From an uncultured Eubacteriales bacterium (GTDB taxonomy: Bacteria; Bacillota; Clostridia; Peptostreptococcales; Anaerovoracaceae), in NCBI GenBank assembly GCA_902775345.1, contig CACYLW010000004.1, positions 168,043 to 232,042 on the forward strand: a DNA stretch of 64,000 nt, read 5' to 3'. This document shows, piece after piece, positions 8,618-19,000 of this stretch (within the stretch, counting starts at the first letter, position 1; every line of letters starts with the position of its first letter). The position numbers and the translations under genes are program-made. Under the pieces are notes generated by a model that worked only from the letters and a program-made list of their open reading frames with translations, was not told the DNA's origin and ran no database searches.

Positions 8618-9298
8618 ATGAAACTGGTTTACACAGGCAAGACCAAAAACGTATTTGAACTCGAGAACGGCAATTACCTTCTGAAGTTCAAGGATGATGT
8701 CACAGGCAAGGACGGAAAGTTCGATCCGGGCGAGAATTCGATCGGACTTACTATCGAGGGCGTCGGAGATATCAATCTCCAGATGACTGACTACTACTTC
8801 AAGAAAATCAATGAAGCGGGCATCAGAACACACTTCGTGAAGGCGAACTTCGAAGATACGACCATGGAAGTAAAGCCGGCAAAGGTCTTCGGACACGGCC
8901 TTGAGGTCATCTGCAGACTCAGAGCTGTCGGCAGTTTCATCAGAAGATACGGCGAATACATCGAGAGCGGCACTGAGCTTCCTTACTATGTGGAGACTAC
9001 ATTCAAGAACGATGCTCTTGGCGATCCGCTCGTGACCAAGGACGGACTCGTGGTGCTCGGGATTATGACAGAAGAGCAGTACGACGACCTCAGGGACATG
9101 ACCCAGAAGATCACTAAGATCGTTGCTGACGACATGAAAGAAAAGGGCCTCGACCTTTACGACATAAAGTTCGAGTTCGGATATGATGCAGACGGCAACG
9201 TGATGCTCATAGACGAGATCGCATCAGGCAACATGCGTGTATACAAGGACGGAGAATACATCGAGCCGCTCAAGCTGAATGAACTCTTCTTCGCATAG
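8618..9298 (+). CDS. purC: SAICAR synthetase
   Basis: Joins CAIR and aspartate with ATP to give SAICAR. The 226-residue length is that of the compact bacterial form. The family blocks [10 protein letters not shown] (ATP site), [16 protein letters not shown] and [11 protein letters not shown] are present. AAGGAGG is well placed upstream. purF follows after 21 nt. Confidence 0.96.
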   Translation: MKLVYTGKTKNVFELENGNYLLKFKDDVTGKDGKFDPGENSIGLTIEGVGDINLQMTDYYFKKINEAGIRTHFVKANFEDTTMEVKPAKVFGHGLEVICRLRAVGSFIRRYGEYIESGTELPYYVETTFKNDALGDPLVTKDGLVVLGIMTEEQYDDLRDMTQKITKIVADDMKEKGLDLYDIKFEFGYDADGNVMLIDEIASGNMRVYKDGEYIEPLKLNELFFA

Positions 9299-9319
9299 AA
9301 CGACCGAAAGGAAGGTTAT

Positions 9320-10750
9320 ATGGGAGGCTTCTTCGGCATCACATCGAATGAAAACTGTATACTGGACGTCTATTTCGGCGTAGATTACCATTCCCACCTC
9401 GGCACCCGCCGGGGCGGTTTGGCTTCATATGATAAAGAGCGTGGCTTTCAGCGCGAGATACATAATATCGAAAACGCGCCTTTCCGAACAAAATTCGAGG
9501 GAATACTCAGCAAGATGAAAGGCAGCGCGGCCATCGGCTGCATAAGCGACATGGATCCCCAGCCTCTGCTCTTCCGTTCGGCCGCGGGCACATACGCGAT
9601 CTGCACCGTCGGTGTCATCAATAACGTCGACGATATCACGGACATAGTGCTCAAGGGTTCACACGGGCACCTTGAAGCCATGACGGGCGGAAGGATCAAC
9701 CAGACAGAGCTGACTGCGGCTCTCATCTCCGAAAAGGAAGATCTTATAGAGGGAATCAGATACGCTCAGCAGACTATCGAAGGCTCGGCAACGATACTCG
9801 TTCTCAAGGAAGGCGGCAGCATAATCGCCGCACGCGATCTCAAGGGCAGGATTCCGATGAGCGTGGCGGTAAGCGAAAACGCTGCAGCGGTAAGCTTTGA
9901 ATCATTTGCGCTCCTGAAGGCAGGCTTTGAGGAATTCCGGGATCTCGGACCGGGAGAGATAGTAGAACTCACGCCGGGAGAATGCAGACAGCTGGTTGCC
10001 CCGGGAGAAGAGATGAAGATCTGCGCTTTCCTGTGGAGCTATTACGGCTATCCGACCACGACATACGAGGGAATGAATGTCGAGGTCATGCGATACAACA
10101 ACGGCCACATAATGGCCAGAAACGACATTGCGAACGGCTTCGACGTATCAAAAGTCGACTTTGTGGGCGGAGTGCCAGACAGCGGCACGCCGCATGCGAT
10201 CGGCTACTCCAACGAGACGCATCTGCCGTTCGCCAGAGCATTCATCAAATACACGCCTACCTGGGCGAGAAGCTTCATGCCTACAACGCAGGCAGAGCGT
10301 AACAAGATCGCGAAGATGAAGCAGATACCGGTCACGGACCTCATCAAGGGAAAGAATCTGCTGTTCGTGGATGACTCGATCGTGCGCGGCACGCAGCTTC
10401 GTGAGACGGTGGAGTTCCTCTACGACAACGGAGCGGAGTCGGTCCACATGAGATCGGCATGCCCTCCTATAATGTACGCGTGCAAGTATCTGAACTTCTC
10501 GCGCAACAAGAGCGACATGGATCTCCTTTCAAGGAGGATAGTCGTTGAGATCGAAGGTGAAGAAGGGCTTGAACACCTTGATGAATACTCGGACGCAAAT
10601 ACCGAGCGCGGACGCAGGATGCGTGAGGTAATAGCAGAGAAAATGGGTTTTGAGACGCTGGAATTCCAGACACTGGACGGAGTCATCGAGGCGATCGGAC
10701 TTCCGTCATGCAAGCTTTGCAAGTATTGTTGGACAGGCAGGGACGACTAG
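9320..10750 (+). CDS. purF: PurF-like amidophosphoribosyltransferase lacking the N-terminal catalytic Cys
   Basis: First-committed-step enzyme making phosphoribosylamine from PRPP. The phosphoribosyltransferase domain is intact: the PRPP loop LLFVDDSIVRGT is at about residues 347-358. Cys235, Cys381 and the C-terminal CKLCKYC cluster (464-470) sit where the Bacillus enzyme binds its [4Fe-4S] cluster. The N-terminal Ntn-hydrolase domain is also recognisable (YHSHLGTRRGG), but the protein begins MGGFFG where glutamine-using PurFs begin with Cys-Gly. The nucleophile that releases ammonia from glutamine is therefore replaced by Gly. It may use free ammonia or act beside a second PurF elsewhere. 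The start has GAAAGGAAGG upstream and no in-frame Cys alternative. Confidence 0.88.
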   Translation: MGGFFGITSNENCILDVYFGVDYHSHLGTRRGGLASYDKERGFQREIHNIENAPFRTKFEGILSKMKGSAAIGCISDMDPQPLLFRSAAGTYAICTVGVINNVDDITDIVLKGSHGHLEAMTGGRINQTELTAALISEKEDLIEGIRYAQQTIEGSATILVLKEGGSIIAARDLKGRIPMSVAVSENAAAVSFESFALLKAGFEEFRDLGPGEIVELTPGECRQLVAPGEEMKICAFLWSYYGYPTTTYEGMNVEVMRYNNGHIMARNDIANGFDVSKVDFVGGVPDSGTPHAIGYSNETHLPFARAFIKYTPTWARSFMPTTQAERNKIAKMKQIPVTDLIKGKNLLFVDDSIVRGTQLRETVEFLYDNGAESVHMRSACPPIMYACKYLNFSRNKSDMDLLSRRIVVEIEGEEGLEHLDEYSDANTERGRRMREVIAEKMGFETLEFQTLDGVIEAIGLPSCKLCKYCWTGRDD

Positions 10751-10792
10751 AGAGAAAGGCATCGCAGCAGCAGAGAGAACAGAAGGTGTTCA

Positions 10793-11854
10793 ATGATTAC
10801 AAATTCATCATCAAACAGTTACAAAGCGGCAGGAGTCGATATCACTGCGGGCTACAGAGCCGTAGAACTCATGAAAAAACACATTGCAAGAACTGCTGTG
10901 CCGGGCGTTATGGGACAGGTCGGAGGATTCGGCGGACTCTTCGAACTCGACCTTGAAGGCATCAGCAAGCCTGTGCTGGTGAGCGGTACGGACGGAGTCG
11001 GCACAAAGCTCAAACTCGCGTTCATGCTCGACAAGCACGATACTATCGGCATAGACTGCGTGGCCATGTGCGTAAACGATGTCATATGCGTAGGAGCAAA
11101 ACCTTTGTACTTCCTCGACTATATAGCATGCGGCAAAAACATACCTGAGAAGATCGAGCAGATCGTGGCGGGAGTATGCGAAGGCTGCGTGCAGTCAGGC
11201 GCGGCGCTCATCGGCGGCGAGACGGCTGAGATGCCGGGGTTCTATCCGCAGAATGAGTACGATATTGCCGGATACTGCACGGGCGTCGTAGATAAGGATA
11301 AGATCATAGACAACAGCCGCATGGCAGAGGGAGACATCATCATCGCGCTTCCGTCCAGCGGCATCCATTCGAACGGTTTCTCGCTGGTACGCCGGGTGTT
11401 CGCGCTCGACAAGCCTGATCTCATGATGATGAGAGCTCCTAATACCGAGCTCGGTGGAAAATCGCTTGGAGAAGTGCTGCTTGAGCCTACGAAGATCTAC
11501 GTAAAACCTGTACTTGCTCTTATCGAGAAGCTCGGAGCTGAAAAAATAAAGGGGATCTCCCACATCACAGGCGGCGGATTCTATGAGAACATTCCGCGTT
11601 CGATACCGGGAGGCCTTTCGGCGGTAATAATCCGTAAGGCGGTCAAAGTGCTGCCGGTCTTCGATCTCATTGCGGCAGTCGGAGCCATCAATGAGCACGA
11701 TATGTTCAACACCTTCAACATGGGTGTCGGCATGACCATAATCGTATCACGCGAGGATGCTCCGGAAGCAATCAGGATCCTACGCGAGAACGGCGAAGAC
11801 GCATACGTCATCGGCGGTATCGTAAGAGGCAAAGAGAAAATAGTGATCGAATAA
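10793..11854 (+). CDS. purM: Phosphoribosylformylglycinamidine cyclo-ligase (AIR synthetase)
   Basis: ATP-dependent ring closure of FGAM to AIR. The 353-residue protein has the Gly-rich [13 protein letters not shown] segment, [13 protein letters not shown] (phosphate site), and GGETAEMPG and [10 protein letters not shown] blocks typical of PurM. AGAAGG precedes the ATG. purF lies 42 nt upstream and the structured purN leader follows. Confidence 0.97.
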   Translation: MITNSSSNSYKAAGVDITAGYRAVELMKKHIARTAVPGVMGQVGGFGGLFELDLEGISKPVLVSGTDGVGTKLKLAFMLDKHDTIGIDCVAMCVNDVICVGAKPLYFLDYIACGKNIPEKIEQIVAGVCEGCVQSGAALIGGETAEMPGFYPQNEYDIAGYCTGVVDKDKIIDNSRMAEGDIIIALPSSGIHSNGFSLVRRVFALDKPDLMMMRAPNTELGGKSLGEVLLEPTKIYVKPVLALIEKLGAEKIKGISHITGGGFYENIPRSIPGGLSAVIIRKAVKVLPVFDLIAAVGAINEHDMFNTFNMGVGMTIIVSREDAPEAIRILRENGEDAYVIGGIVRGKEKIVIE

Positions 11855-11882
11855 ATAGATATTCGATATGCAACTGTTATAT

Positions 11883-12060
11883 AATGGTTTCAACGATTAT
11901 AACGGCGTTGCCGCAAGGTTGAAACCATTGATCTCCGGAGGCAAAGCTCCTCCGATAGAATGGCTTCAACGATTATAACGGCGTTGCCCGGAGGCAAAGC
12001 TCCTCCGATAGAATGGCTTCAACGATTATAACGGCGTTGCCGCAAGGTTTAAAAAGGTAT
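11883..12060 (+). promoter_or_regulatory. Structured, partly tandem RNA element in the purN leader
   Basis: A perfect 12-bp stem AATGGTTTCAAC (11883-11894) / GTTGAAACCATT (11918-11929) encloses a CGGC-GTT-GCCG hairpin (11903-11913). A second hairpin follows, CGGAGG (11936-11941) / CCTCCG (11949-11954), and then ATAGAA. The 24-nt core starting TTCAACGATTATAACG recurs at 11965-11988 and 12018-12041, and the second hairpin recurs at 11989-12007. The later copies lack the closing arm, so this looks like partial tandem duplication. A full version with a different but still complementary outer stem lies before tuf at 63779-63849. The class and ligand are unknown. Confidence 0.7.
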
Positions 12061-12064
12061 CAGT

Positions 12065-12688
12065 ATGGCAGATAAAGCTAGGATAGCCGTGATGGTCAGC
12101 GGCTCAGGCACCAATCTTCAGGCTCTGATAGATGCCCAGAAATCGGGACTTCTGGAAAAGGGCGAGATCGTGCTCGTGATCTCCAACAGAGAGGACGCGT
12201 ACGCGCTTGAGCGTGCCCGCAAAAATGATATAGAAGCCTTTACCATTACGAGGAAGGCCAGCGGAGGGCAGGAAGGCTTCGAAGAGGCGTGCTGCGAACT
12301 CATCGACTCCAGAAATATTGACCTCATAGTACTCGCGGGATTCCTTATGATACTCAGCAAGGACTTCGTGACACGCTATGACCACAAGATCATAAACATA
12401 CATCCGTCACTTATTCCGTCATTCTGCGGAGACGGATTTTACGGACTCAGGCCGCACATTGCAGCTCTCGAAAGAGGCGTAAAGGTGACCGGCGCAACGG
12501 TCCACTATGTGAACGAGATCGCTGACGGCGGTGAGATAATCGCGCAGAAGGCGGTAGCTGTAGAAGAAGGCGACACACCTGAAGTACTCCAGAGGCGTGT
12601 TATGGAACAGGCCGAATGGCTTATTCTGCCGGTAGCGGTGGCAAAGATATGCCGCGGCATAGTAAAGGAGAGAAATGGACGTTTATAA
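12065..12688 (+). CDS. purN: Phosphoribosylglycinamide formyltransferase
   Basis: Transfers formyl from 10-formyl-THF to GAR. The 207-residue protein has MVSGSGTNLQALIDA at the phosphate-binding N-terminus, LAGFLMIL, the IINIHPSLIPSF loop with catalytic Asn-His, and GATVHYVNEIADGGEII with the catalytic Asp. The ribosome binding site (AAAAAGG) is modest, directly after the repeat leader. The 3' end overlaps the next gene by 14 nt, which suggests coupled translation. Confidence 0.96.
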   Translation: MADKARIAVMVSGSGTNLQALIDAQKSGLLEKGEIVLVISNREDAYALERARKNDIEAFTITRKASGGQEGFEEACCELIDSRNIDLIVLAGFLMILSKDFVTRYDHKIINIHPSLIPSFCGDGFYGLRPHIAALERGVKVTGATVHYVNEIADGGEIIAQKAVAVEEGDTPEVLQRRVMEQAEWLILPVAVAKICRGIVKERNGRL

Positions 12689-13391
12689 AGTCAGGAAATT
12701 CGGTGATGCGGTAGAGGGAAACAGATATCCCGGCCGCGGCATCGTGGTCGGACAGTCCTGCGATGGCACCAAAGCTGTCATCGCATATTTTATTATGGGA
12801 CGGTCTGAAAATTCGAGAAACCGCGTATTTGTTGAAAGGGACGGAGCTGTATTCACGGAGCCGTTCGATGTATCGAAACTCGAGGATCCGAGTCTCATAA
12901 TATACGCCGCAGTCAGGACCTTCGGGGATCACCTGATAGTCACCAACGGCGATCAGACGGATACCGTTTACGACGGCCTTGCTGAAGGAAAGTCCTTCTA
13001 CGAGGCGCTCGAGTCCAGGTGCTTTGAGCCTGATGCCCCGAACTTCACGCCACGCATCAGCGCAGAGGCGGTATTCGGCAGCGGATCCTTCAGATACAGG
13101 ATGAGCATACTGAAGAGCGCAGATGCTGAGGGAAGCGCGTGCAACCGCTTCGGTTATGATTACGCGCCTGTAGCAGGACTCGGACACTTCATCCATACTT
13201 ATGAGCATGACGGCAACCCTCTTCCAACGTTTCAGGGAGAGCCTGAAAGAGTGGAGATCCCTGACGACATCGATGCATTCACAAGTGAGATCTGGGATGC
13301 CCTCGATGCGGACAATAAGATCTCGCTGTATGTGAGGTATACGGATCTTGCAAGCGGCGCTGTTGAATCGCGCCTCATTAACAAAAACTGA
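12675..13391 (+). CDS. PurO-type IMP cyclohydrolase-like protein
   Basis: The 238-residue protein fits the IMP cyclohydrolase-like family best known from the archaeal PurO enzyme. Landmarks are YPGRGIVVG (about residues 18-26), the AYFIMGRSENSRNR block (37-50) and GNGDQT-like THDL segments. It would close FAICAR to IMP, the job done elsewhere by the N-terminal half of bifunctional PurH. The next gene encodes only the formyltransferase half, which supports this reading. The start overlaps purN and has AAAGGAGAG upstream. Activity is inferred from family and context. Confidence 0.75.
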   Translation: MDVYKVRKFGDAVEGNRYPGRGIVVGQSCDGTKAVIAYFIMGRSENSRNRVFVERDGAVFTEPFDVSKLEDPSLIIYAAVRTFGDHLIVTNGDQTDTVYDGLAEGKSFYEALESRCFEPDAPNFTPRISAEAVFGSGSFRYRMSILKSADAEGSACNRFGYDYAPVAGLGHFIHTYEHDGNPLPTFQGEPERVEIPDDIDAFTSEIWDALDADNKISLYVRYTDLASGAVESRLINKN

Positions 13392-13581
13392 TAGATGCGC
13401 AAGCGGCCGGAAAGCATATCCTGGCCGAGTCGAGCGGAACGCCGGCTGCACGTCATACTGTCTGAAAACGGCAAAGTGACTGCCTATAGCACTAACAAAA
13501 ACTAACGCAAAACGAAGAGCGCCTGATACCGGCCGGGATATGTTTCCGGCATCAGCTTGCGCCACTGGGAGAAATTTTGGA
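13392..13581 (+). other. Intergenic region before AICAR formyltransferase, 190 nt
   Basis: No gene is seen. A short ACTAACAAAAACT motif near 13490-13503 echoes the end of the upstream gene (ATTAACAAAAACT near 13378-13390), as if that end was partly duplicated. Several GC-rich short inverted repeats (GGCCGG, CCGGCC) are present, but no clear terminator. Confidence 0.35.
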
Positions 13582-14766
13582 ATGAAAGAATTCGAACTCA
13601 AATACGGATGCAACCCTAATCAGAAACCGGCAAGGATATTCATGGAAGGCGGCGCTGAGCTGCCACTCGAAGTCCTTAACGGAAGACCGGGTTATATAAA
13701 TTTTCTTGACGCGCTGAACTCGTGGCAGCTCGTCCGCGAGCTCAAAGAAGCTCTCGGACTGCCGGCTGCCGCTTCTTTCAAGCATGTCAGTCCGGCAGGC
13801 GCCGCCGTTGGGCTGCCGCTCCCGGACAAGATGAAAAAGGCTTGTTTCGTAGACGACATAGAAGGGCTTGACGAATCTCCGCTGGCCTGCGCTTACGCAA
13901 GGGCAAGGGGAACTGACCGCATGTGTTCTTTCGGCGACTGGATCGCCCTTTCGGACGTCTGCGATGAGACCACCGCGCGCATAATCAAGCGCGAGGTCTC
14001 TGACGGAGTCATCGCTCCGGGGTATACCGAAGAAGCGCTGGCCCTTCTGAAGCAGAAGAAAAAAGGCGGATATAACATAGTGCAGATCGATCCGGATTAT
14101 CTGCCTCCGGAAAAGGAGACCAAGCAGGTGTTCGGAGTCACTTTCGAGCAGGGGCACAACTTCTTTAAGATCGACCGCGAGCTTCTTTCGAACGTCGTGA
14201 CTGAGAAGAAGGAGCTCCCTGAGGAGGCTGTCCGCGATCTCATCGTAGCGCTGATCACTCTCAAATATACCCAGTCGAATTCAGTGTGCTATGCGCACGA
14301 CGGACAGGCGATAGGCGTCGGAGCCGGCCAGCAGTCGAGGGTGCACTGCACAAGGCTCGCAGGCGGCAAGGCAGACACATGGTTCCTGCGCATGCACGAC
14401 AAGGTGCTGAACCTGCCTTTCAGGGATGAGATCAGACGTCCTGACAGAGACAATGTCATAGACGCATACATAAATAAGAATGAAGAAGACTGCTGCGCCG
14501 ACGGCGTGTGGCAGAAGTATTTCACGGAGCAGCCGGAGCGCTTTACGGACGAAGAGCAGAGGGCGTATCTCGATTCGATCAGCGGAGTATCGTGCGGATC
14601 AGACGCGTTCTTCCCGTTCTTCGACAACGTGCAGAGAGCGGCAGCCTCGGGTGTCAGCTATATAGCGCAGCCTGGAGGATCGATCCGCGATGATGCCGTG
14701 ATCGGTTGCTGCAACGAACTGGGAATAGCGATGGCCTTCACGGGAATGCGCTTATTCCATCATTAG
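13582..14766 (+). CDS. purH: AICAR formyltransferase, stand-alone (lacks cyclohydrolase domain)
   Basis: Formylates AICAR with 10-formyl-THF to give FAICAR. The 394-residue protein corresponds to the C-terminal half of PurH. It has ELKYGCNPNQKPA at the N-terminus, the catalytic KHVSPAGAAVG motif (Lys67, His68), SNSVCYAHDGQAIGVGAGQQSR, and the terminal QPGGSIRDD and MAFTGMRLFHH blocks. The MGS-like cyclohydrolase half is absent and is probably supplied by the PurO-like gene upstream. The frame is open from 13540, but GGGAG before the ATG at 13582 and homology favour that start. Confidence 0.92.
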   Translation: MKEFELKYGCNPNQKPARIFMEGGAELPLEVLNGRPGYINFLDALNSWQLVRELKEALGLPAAASFKHVSPAGAAVGLPLPDKMKKACFVDDIEGLDESPLACAYARARGTDRMCSFGDWIALSDVCDETTARIIKREVSDGVIAPGYTEEALALLKQKKKGGYNIVQIDPDYLPPEKETKQVFGVTFEQGHNFFKIDRELLSNVVTEKKELPEEAVRDLIVALITLKYTQSNSVCYAHDGQAIGVGAGQQSRVHCTRLAGGKADTWFLRMHDKVLNLPFRDEIRRPDRDNVIDAYINKNEEDCCADGVWQKYFTEQPERFTDEEQRAYLDSISGVSCGSDAFFPFFDNVQRAAASGVSYIAQPGGSIRDDAVIGCCNELGIAMAFTGMRLFHH

Positions 14767-14802
14767 AGCAAAGTACAAAAGCAGTGGGCTGAGGAGAGAA
14801 AA

Positions 14803-16068
14803 ATGGATATTCTCGTAGTAGGCGGAGGCGGCCGCGAGCACGCCATCATCAAGAAACTGAGAGAAAACTCCGGCGTTGACAGGATCTATGCCCTGCCGGG
14901 TAACGGCGGGATCGCCATGGATGCGGAATGCTTCCCGATCAAGGCGACCGACATCGAAGGCATCAAGGCCTTCGCCAAGGAGCACAGACCTGACTATGCT
15001 GTTGTTGCGCCTGACGACCCGCTCGTGATGGGCTGTGTCGACGAGCTGACGAATATCGGGATACCGTGTTTCGGACCGAATGCAGCCGCAGCCGTGATCG
15101 AGGGCAGCAAGGTTTTCTCGAAGAACCTAATGAAAAAATACGGGATCCCTACTGCGCGCTATCATACGTTCGACAACATGGAAGATGCGCTTTATTACCT
15201 TGAAAGCGCGCCGATCCCGACCGTCATAAAGGCTGACGGACTTGCGCTTGGCAAGGGCGTTGTGATCGCTGAGACACGCGGGGACGCAGCCGCAGCCGTG
15301 AAGTCCATGATGGAGGACCATAAATTCGGAGAGAGCGGTGACCGCATAGTCATAGAGGAATTTCTCGAAGGTCCGGAAGTGTCGGTCCTTGCTTTTACAG
15401 ATGGCAAGACCATAGTCCCGATGATAAGCTCGATGGATCACAAGCGCGCAGGCGACGGTGACACGGGCCTCAACACGGGCGGAATGGGCACCGTCGCACC
15501 GAATCCGTATTATACCGATGAGGCGGCGGCACGCTGCATGGAGGAGATATTCGTGCCGACGATGCGCGCGATGAATGCTGAAGGAAGAACCTTTAAGGGC
15601 TGTCTCTACTTCGGACTGATGCTCACGGAAAAAGGACCGAAGGTCATAGAGTACAACTGCAGATTCGGCGATCCCGAAGCGCAGGTGGTGCTCCCGCTCC
15701 TCGAAACAGATCTACTGACCGTCATGCAGGCGGTCACCGAGGAGAGACTGGCGGATATCGATGTCAGATGGAAGGATGGCAGTGCGTGCTGCGTCATTGC
15801 TGCTTCCGACGGATACCCGGTCAGCTATGAAAAGGGTTACGAGATCTATATTCCTGACGATGTTCTTCCGCATGTATACATAGCCGGAGCCGTTGAGGAA
15901 GAAGGCAGACTGCTCACCTCAGGCGGAAGGGTGCTGGGAGTCACGGCCGTTGAGCCGACACTGGCGGAAGCGGTAGAAGCATCATACGATATGCTCGACA
16001 GGATAGATTTTGCAAATAAATATTACAGGGCGGATATAGGACAAAGAGCTTTGAAAGCTGTCAGATAA
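14803..16068 (+). CDS. purD: Phosphoribosylamine-glycine ligase (GAR synthetase)
   Basis: ATP-grasp enzyme that joins phosphoribosylamine and glycine. The 421-residue protein starts MDILVVGGGGREHAI. It has KADGLALGKGVVIA, VIEEFLEGPEVSVLAFTDG, GGMGTVAPNP and EYNCRFGDPEAQ in the usual order. Phosphoribosylamine, its substrate, is the product of the PurF-like gene in the same operon. GAGGAGAG precedes the start; purL starts 11 nt after the stop. Confidence 0.97.
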   Translation: MDILVVGGGGREHAIIKKLRENSGVDRIYALPGNGGIAMDAECFPIKATDIEGIKAFAKEHRPDYAVVAPDDPLVMGCVDELTNIGIPCFGPNAAAAVIEGSKVFSKNLMKKYGIPTARYHTFDNMEDALYYLESAPIPTVIKADGLALGKGVVIAETRGDAAAAVKSMMEDHKFGESGDRIVIEEFLEGPEVSVLAFTDGKTIVPMISSMDHKRAGDGDTGLNTGGMGTVAPNPYYTDEAAARCMEEIFVPTMRAMNAEGRTFKGCLYFGLMLTEKGPKVIEYNCRFGDPEAQVVLPLLETDLLTVMQAVTEERLADIDVRWKDGSACCVIAASDGYPVSYEKGYEIYIPDDVLPHVYIAGAVEEEGRLLTSGGRVLGVTAVEPTLAEAVEASYDMLDRIDFANKYYRADIGQRALKAVR

Positions 16069-16079
16069 AGGAGCAAACA

Positions 16080-19000
16080 ATGGTCTACAGGATCTACGTA
16101 GAGAAAAAAACAGGCCTTGCGAACGAGGCGGCGGCACTCAGAAGTGAGATAAAGACTCTTCTGGGGATCGGGCGCGTTGAGGATGTAAGGGTCATAAACA
16201 GATACGATGTTGAGAACATCGACGAAGCGCTGTTTGCGGACTGCAGGTGGAAGGTGTTCGCTGAGCCGCAGCTCGACAACACGGCGGATTCGCTCGAAGA
16301 GATGACAGGTCTCTTCATCGACGATAACGGCTACGCCTTCGAAGATGAGGAAAGAGAAAACAGAGCGGGCTTCGTGTTCGCGGTCGAGGCCTTGCCGGGC
16401 CAGTACGATCAGCGTGCGGATTCCGCTGAACAGTGCATACAGATAATCAGCCGCGGAGAGAGACCGGCGGTGAGATTTGCCAGGGTATATGTGCTCTGCG
16501 GCGAACTCATGCCGGCGGATATCGAGGCTGTGGTCAATTACGTGATCAACCCGGTAGAGACGAGACAGGCATCTCTCGACAAGCCGGAGACCCTCGAAAT
16601 GCAGTATGAGATCCCTACCGAGGTAAAGGTCCTCGAGGGCTTCAATAACATGACAGAGGCTGAGATGAGGGGCTGCATCAAGTCGATGGGTCTTGCGATG
16701 GACGAGGCGGATCTCGCGCTGTGCGTGGAGTACTTCCGCGATACGGAGCACAGGGACCCTACGATCACGGAAATCAGGATGATCGACACTTACTGGTCTG
16801 ACCACTGCAGGCACACGACTTTCAATACGGTCATCGACAGTGTCACTTTCGAGGATCCTCTTCTTGAGAAGGCATATAAGGACTACCTGGGCGTCAGGAA
16901 AGAGCTCGGAAGGGATAAGGCTGTCACTCTCATGGATATCGCGACCATAGCGGTGAGACATCTGAAGAGAGAAGGCAAACTCGACAAACTAGATGAATCC
17001 GAAGAGATCAACGCGTGCACGGTAATGATCAACGTCGAAGTCGACGGAGAAAAAGAGCCGTGGCTGCTGCTCTTCAAGAATGAGACACACAACCATCCGA
17101 CAGAGATAGAGCCGTTCGGCGGAGCGGCGACCTGCCTCGGAGGATGTATCAGAGACCCGCTTTCAGGCAGGGCATACGCGTATTCCGCAATGAGAGTAAC
17201 AGGCGCGGCAGATCCGCTGCAGCCAGTGTCTGAGACCCTGCCGGGCAAGCTCCCGCAGAGATCGATCACGACCACCGCGGCTAAGGGCTACTCAAGTTAC
17301 GGAAACCAGATAGGACTGTGCACGGGCATCGTCGATGAGATATATCATCCGGGATACGCGGCCAAGCGCATGGAGGTCGGTGCTGTAATGGCGGCTGCTC
17401 CTGCAGTGAATGTCAGGAGGGAGAGACCTGAACCAGGCGATGTGGTAATGCTTCTCGGCGGATCGACAGGACGCGACGGCATCGGAGGAGCGACCGGCTC
17501 ATCAAAGGCACACGATGTACATTCCGTTGAGACATGCGGCGCTGAAGTCCAGAAGGGCAACGCTCCTGAGGAGCGCAAGATACAGAGGCTCTTCCGCGAC
17601 GGAGTAGCGACACGCATGATCAAGAGATGCAACGATTTCGGAGCGGGCGGAGTCAGCGTAGCCATCGGCGAGCTGGCTGACGGCCTTGAGATAGATCTCG
17701 ATGCGGTCCCGAAGAAATACGAAGGCCTCGACGGCACTGAACTCGCAATAAGCGAGTCGCAGGAGAGAATGGCCTGCGTTATATCCGCAGATAACGAAAA
17801 GCTGTTCAAGCTGATCGCGAACGGTGAGAACCTGCAGTGCGTAAAGGTGGCGACGGTCACGGAAGAGCCGCGCCTCGTGATGTACTGGCAGGGCAATAAG
17901 ATCGTAGACATCTCCAGAGAGTTCCTCAACTCGAACGGAGCTGACAAGCATATAGACATCGCGCCTGAATCACCGCGCGACTGGAAGGCGACCAGCATGT
18001 ACGGCAAGAGCAGAAGCTTCAGCGCGGGAATGCGCAAGGTGGCTTCCGACCTCAACACCTGCTCGAAGCAGGGACTGTCGCAGCGCTTCGATTCGACCAT
18101 CGGAGCCGGCACGGTGCTGATGCCTTTCGGAGGCATCAACCAGATCACGCCTATACAGGCAATGGTCCACAAGATCCCGCTCGAGAAGGGCAGTACTGAC
18201 GACTGCTCGCTCATGGCATGGGGCTACAACCCGTATATTTCCGAGGCATCGCCTTATCACGGCGCATACCTCGCAGTCATAGAATCCGTATCCAAACTCA
18301 TCGCGACAGGCGCATCCTTCAAGGAAGTTTACCTCTCGTTCCAGGAGTATTTCGGATCGCCTAAACAGGACGGAGCAAGATGGGGCAAGCCTTTTGCAGC
18401 CCTGCTCGGAGCGTTCGAGGCTCAGATGGGTCTCGGCATCGGTTCCATCGGCGGCAAGGATTCCATGAGCGGAACCTTCGAGGATCTCGACGTTCCTCCA
18501 ACGCTCATCTCCTTCGCGGTCACAATGGGCAAGACGGGCAACATAACTTCACCGGAGTTCAAGGAGGCAGGCCACAGGGTAATACTTATGAAGCCTTACA
18601 TGGATGAGACCGGTAAGGGCGCCGGCAAGGGACTGCCGACGTGCGACTCGCTCATCAGGCTGTGGAACAAGGCTTCCGAGATGATCGCTTCAGGTAAGGC
18701 GGTAGCTGCGTATACACCTGGCATCGGAGGCATCGCCGAGGCGGTGATGAAGATGAGCTACGGCAACGGTATCGGATTCAGCTTCGAGAACCTTGAGCTC
18801 GAGGATATCTTCGGATACTGCTACGGCGGCATGCTGCTCGAAGTAACGGACGACGCAGAGATCACCGGCCGCTCGTTCGACATCGAGCTGCTTGGCCACA
18901 CCACACAGGAGCAGACTGTCAGCTACGGCGATGAGGGCATCGGTCTCGCTGAACTGCTCGCGCTGTATCAGGGAAGACTCGAGACCGTGTTCCCTACACT

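Noticed and set aside
11883-12060. CRISPR array from three 24-nt repeats
   Set aside because: Spacings are unequal (76 and 53 nt), the spacer parts are themselves repeated, the repeat forms part of a larger stem also seen before tuf, and there are no cas genes.
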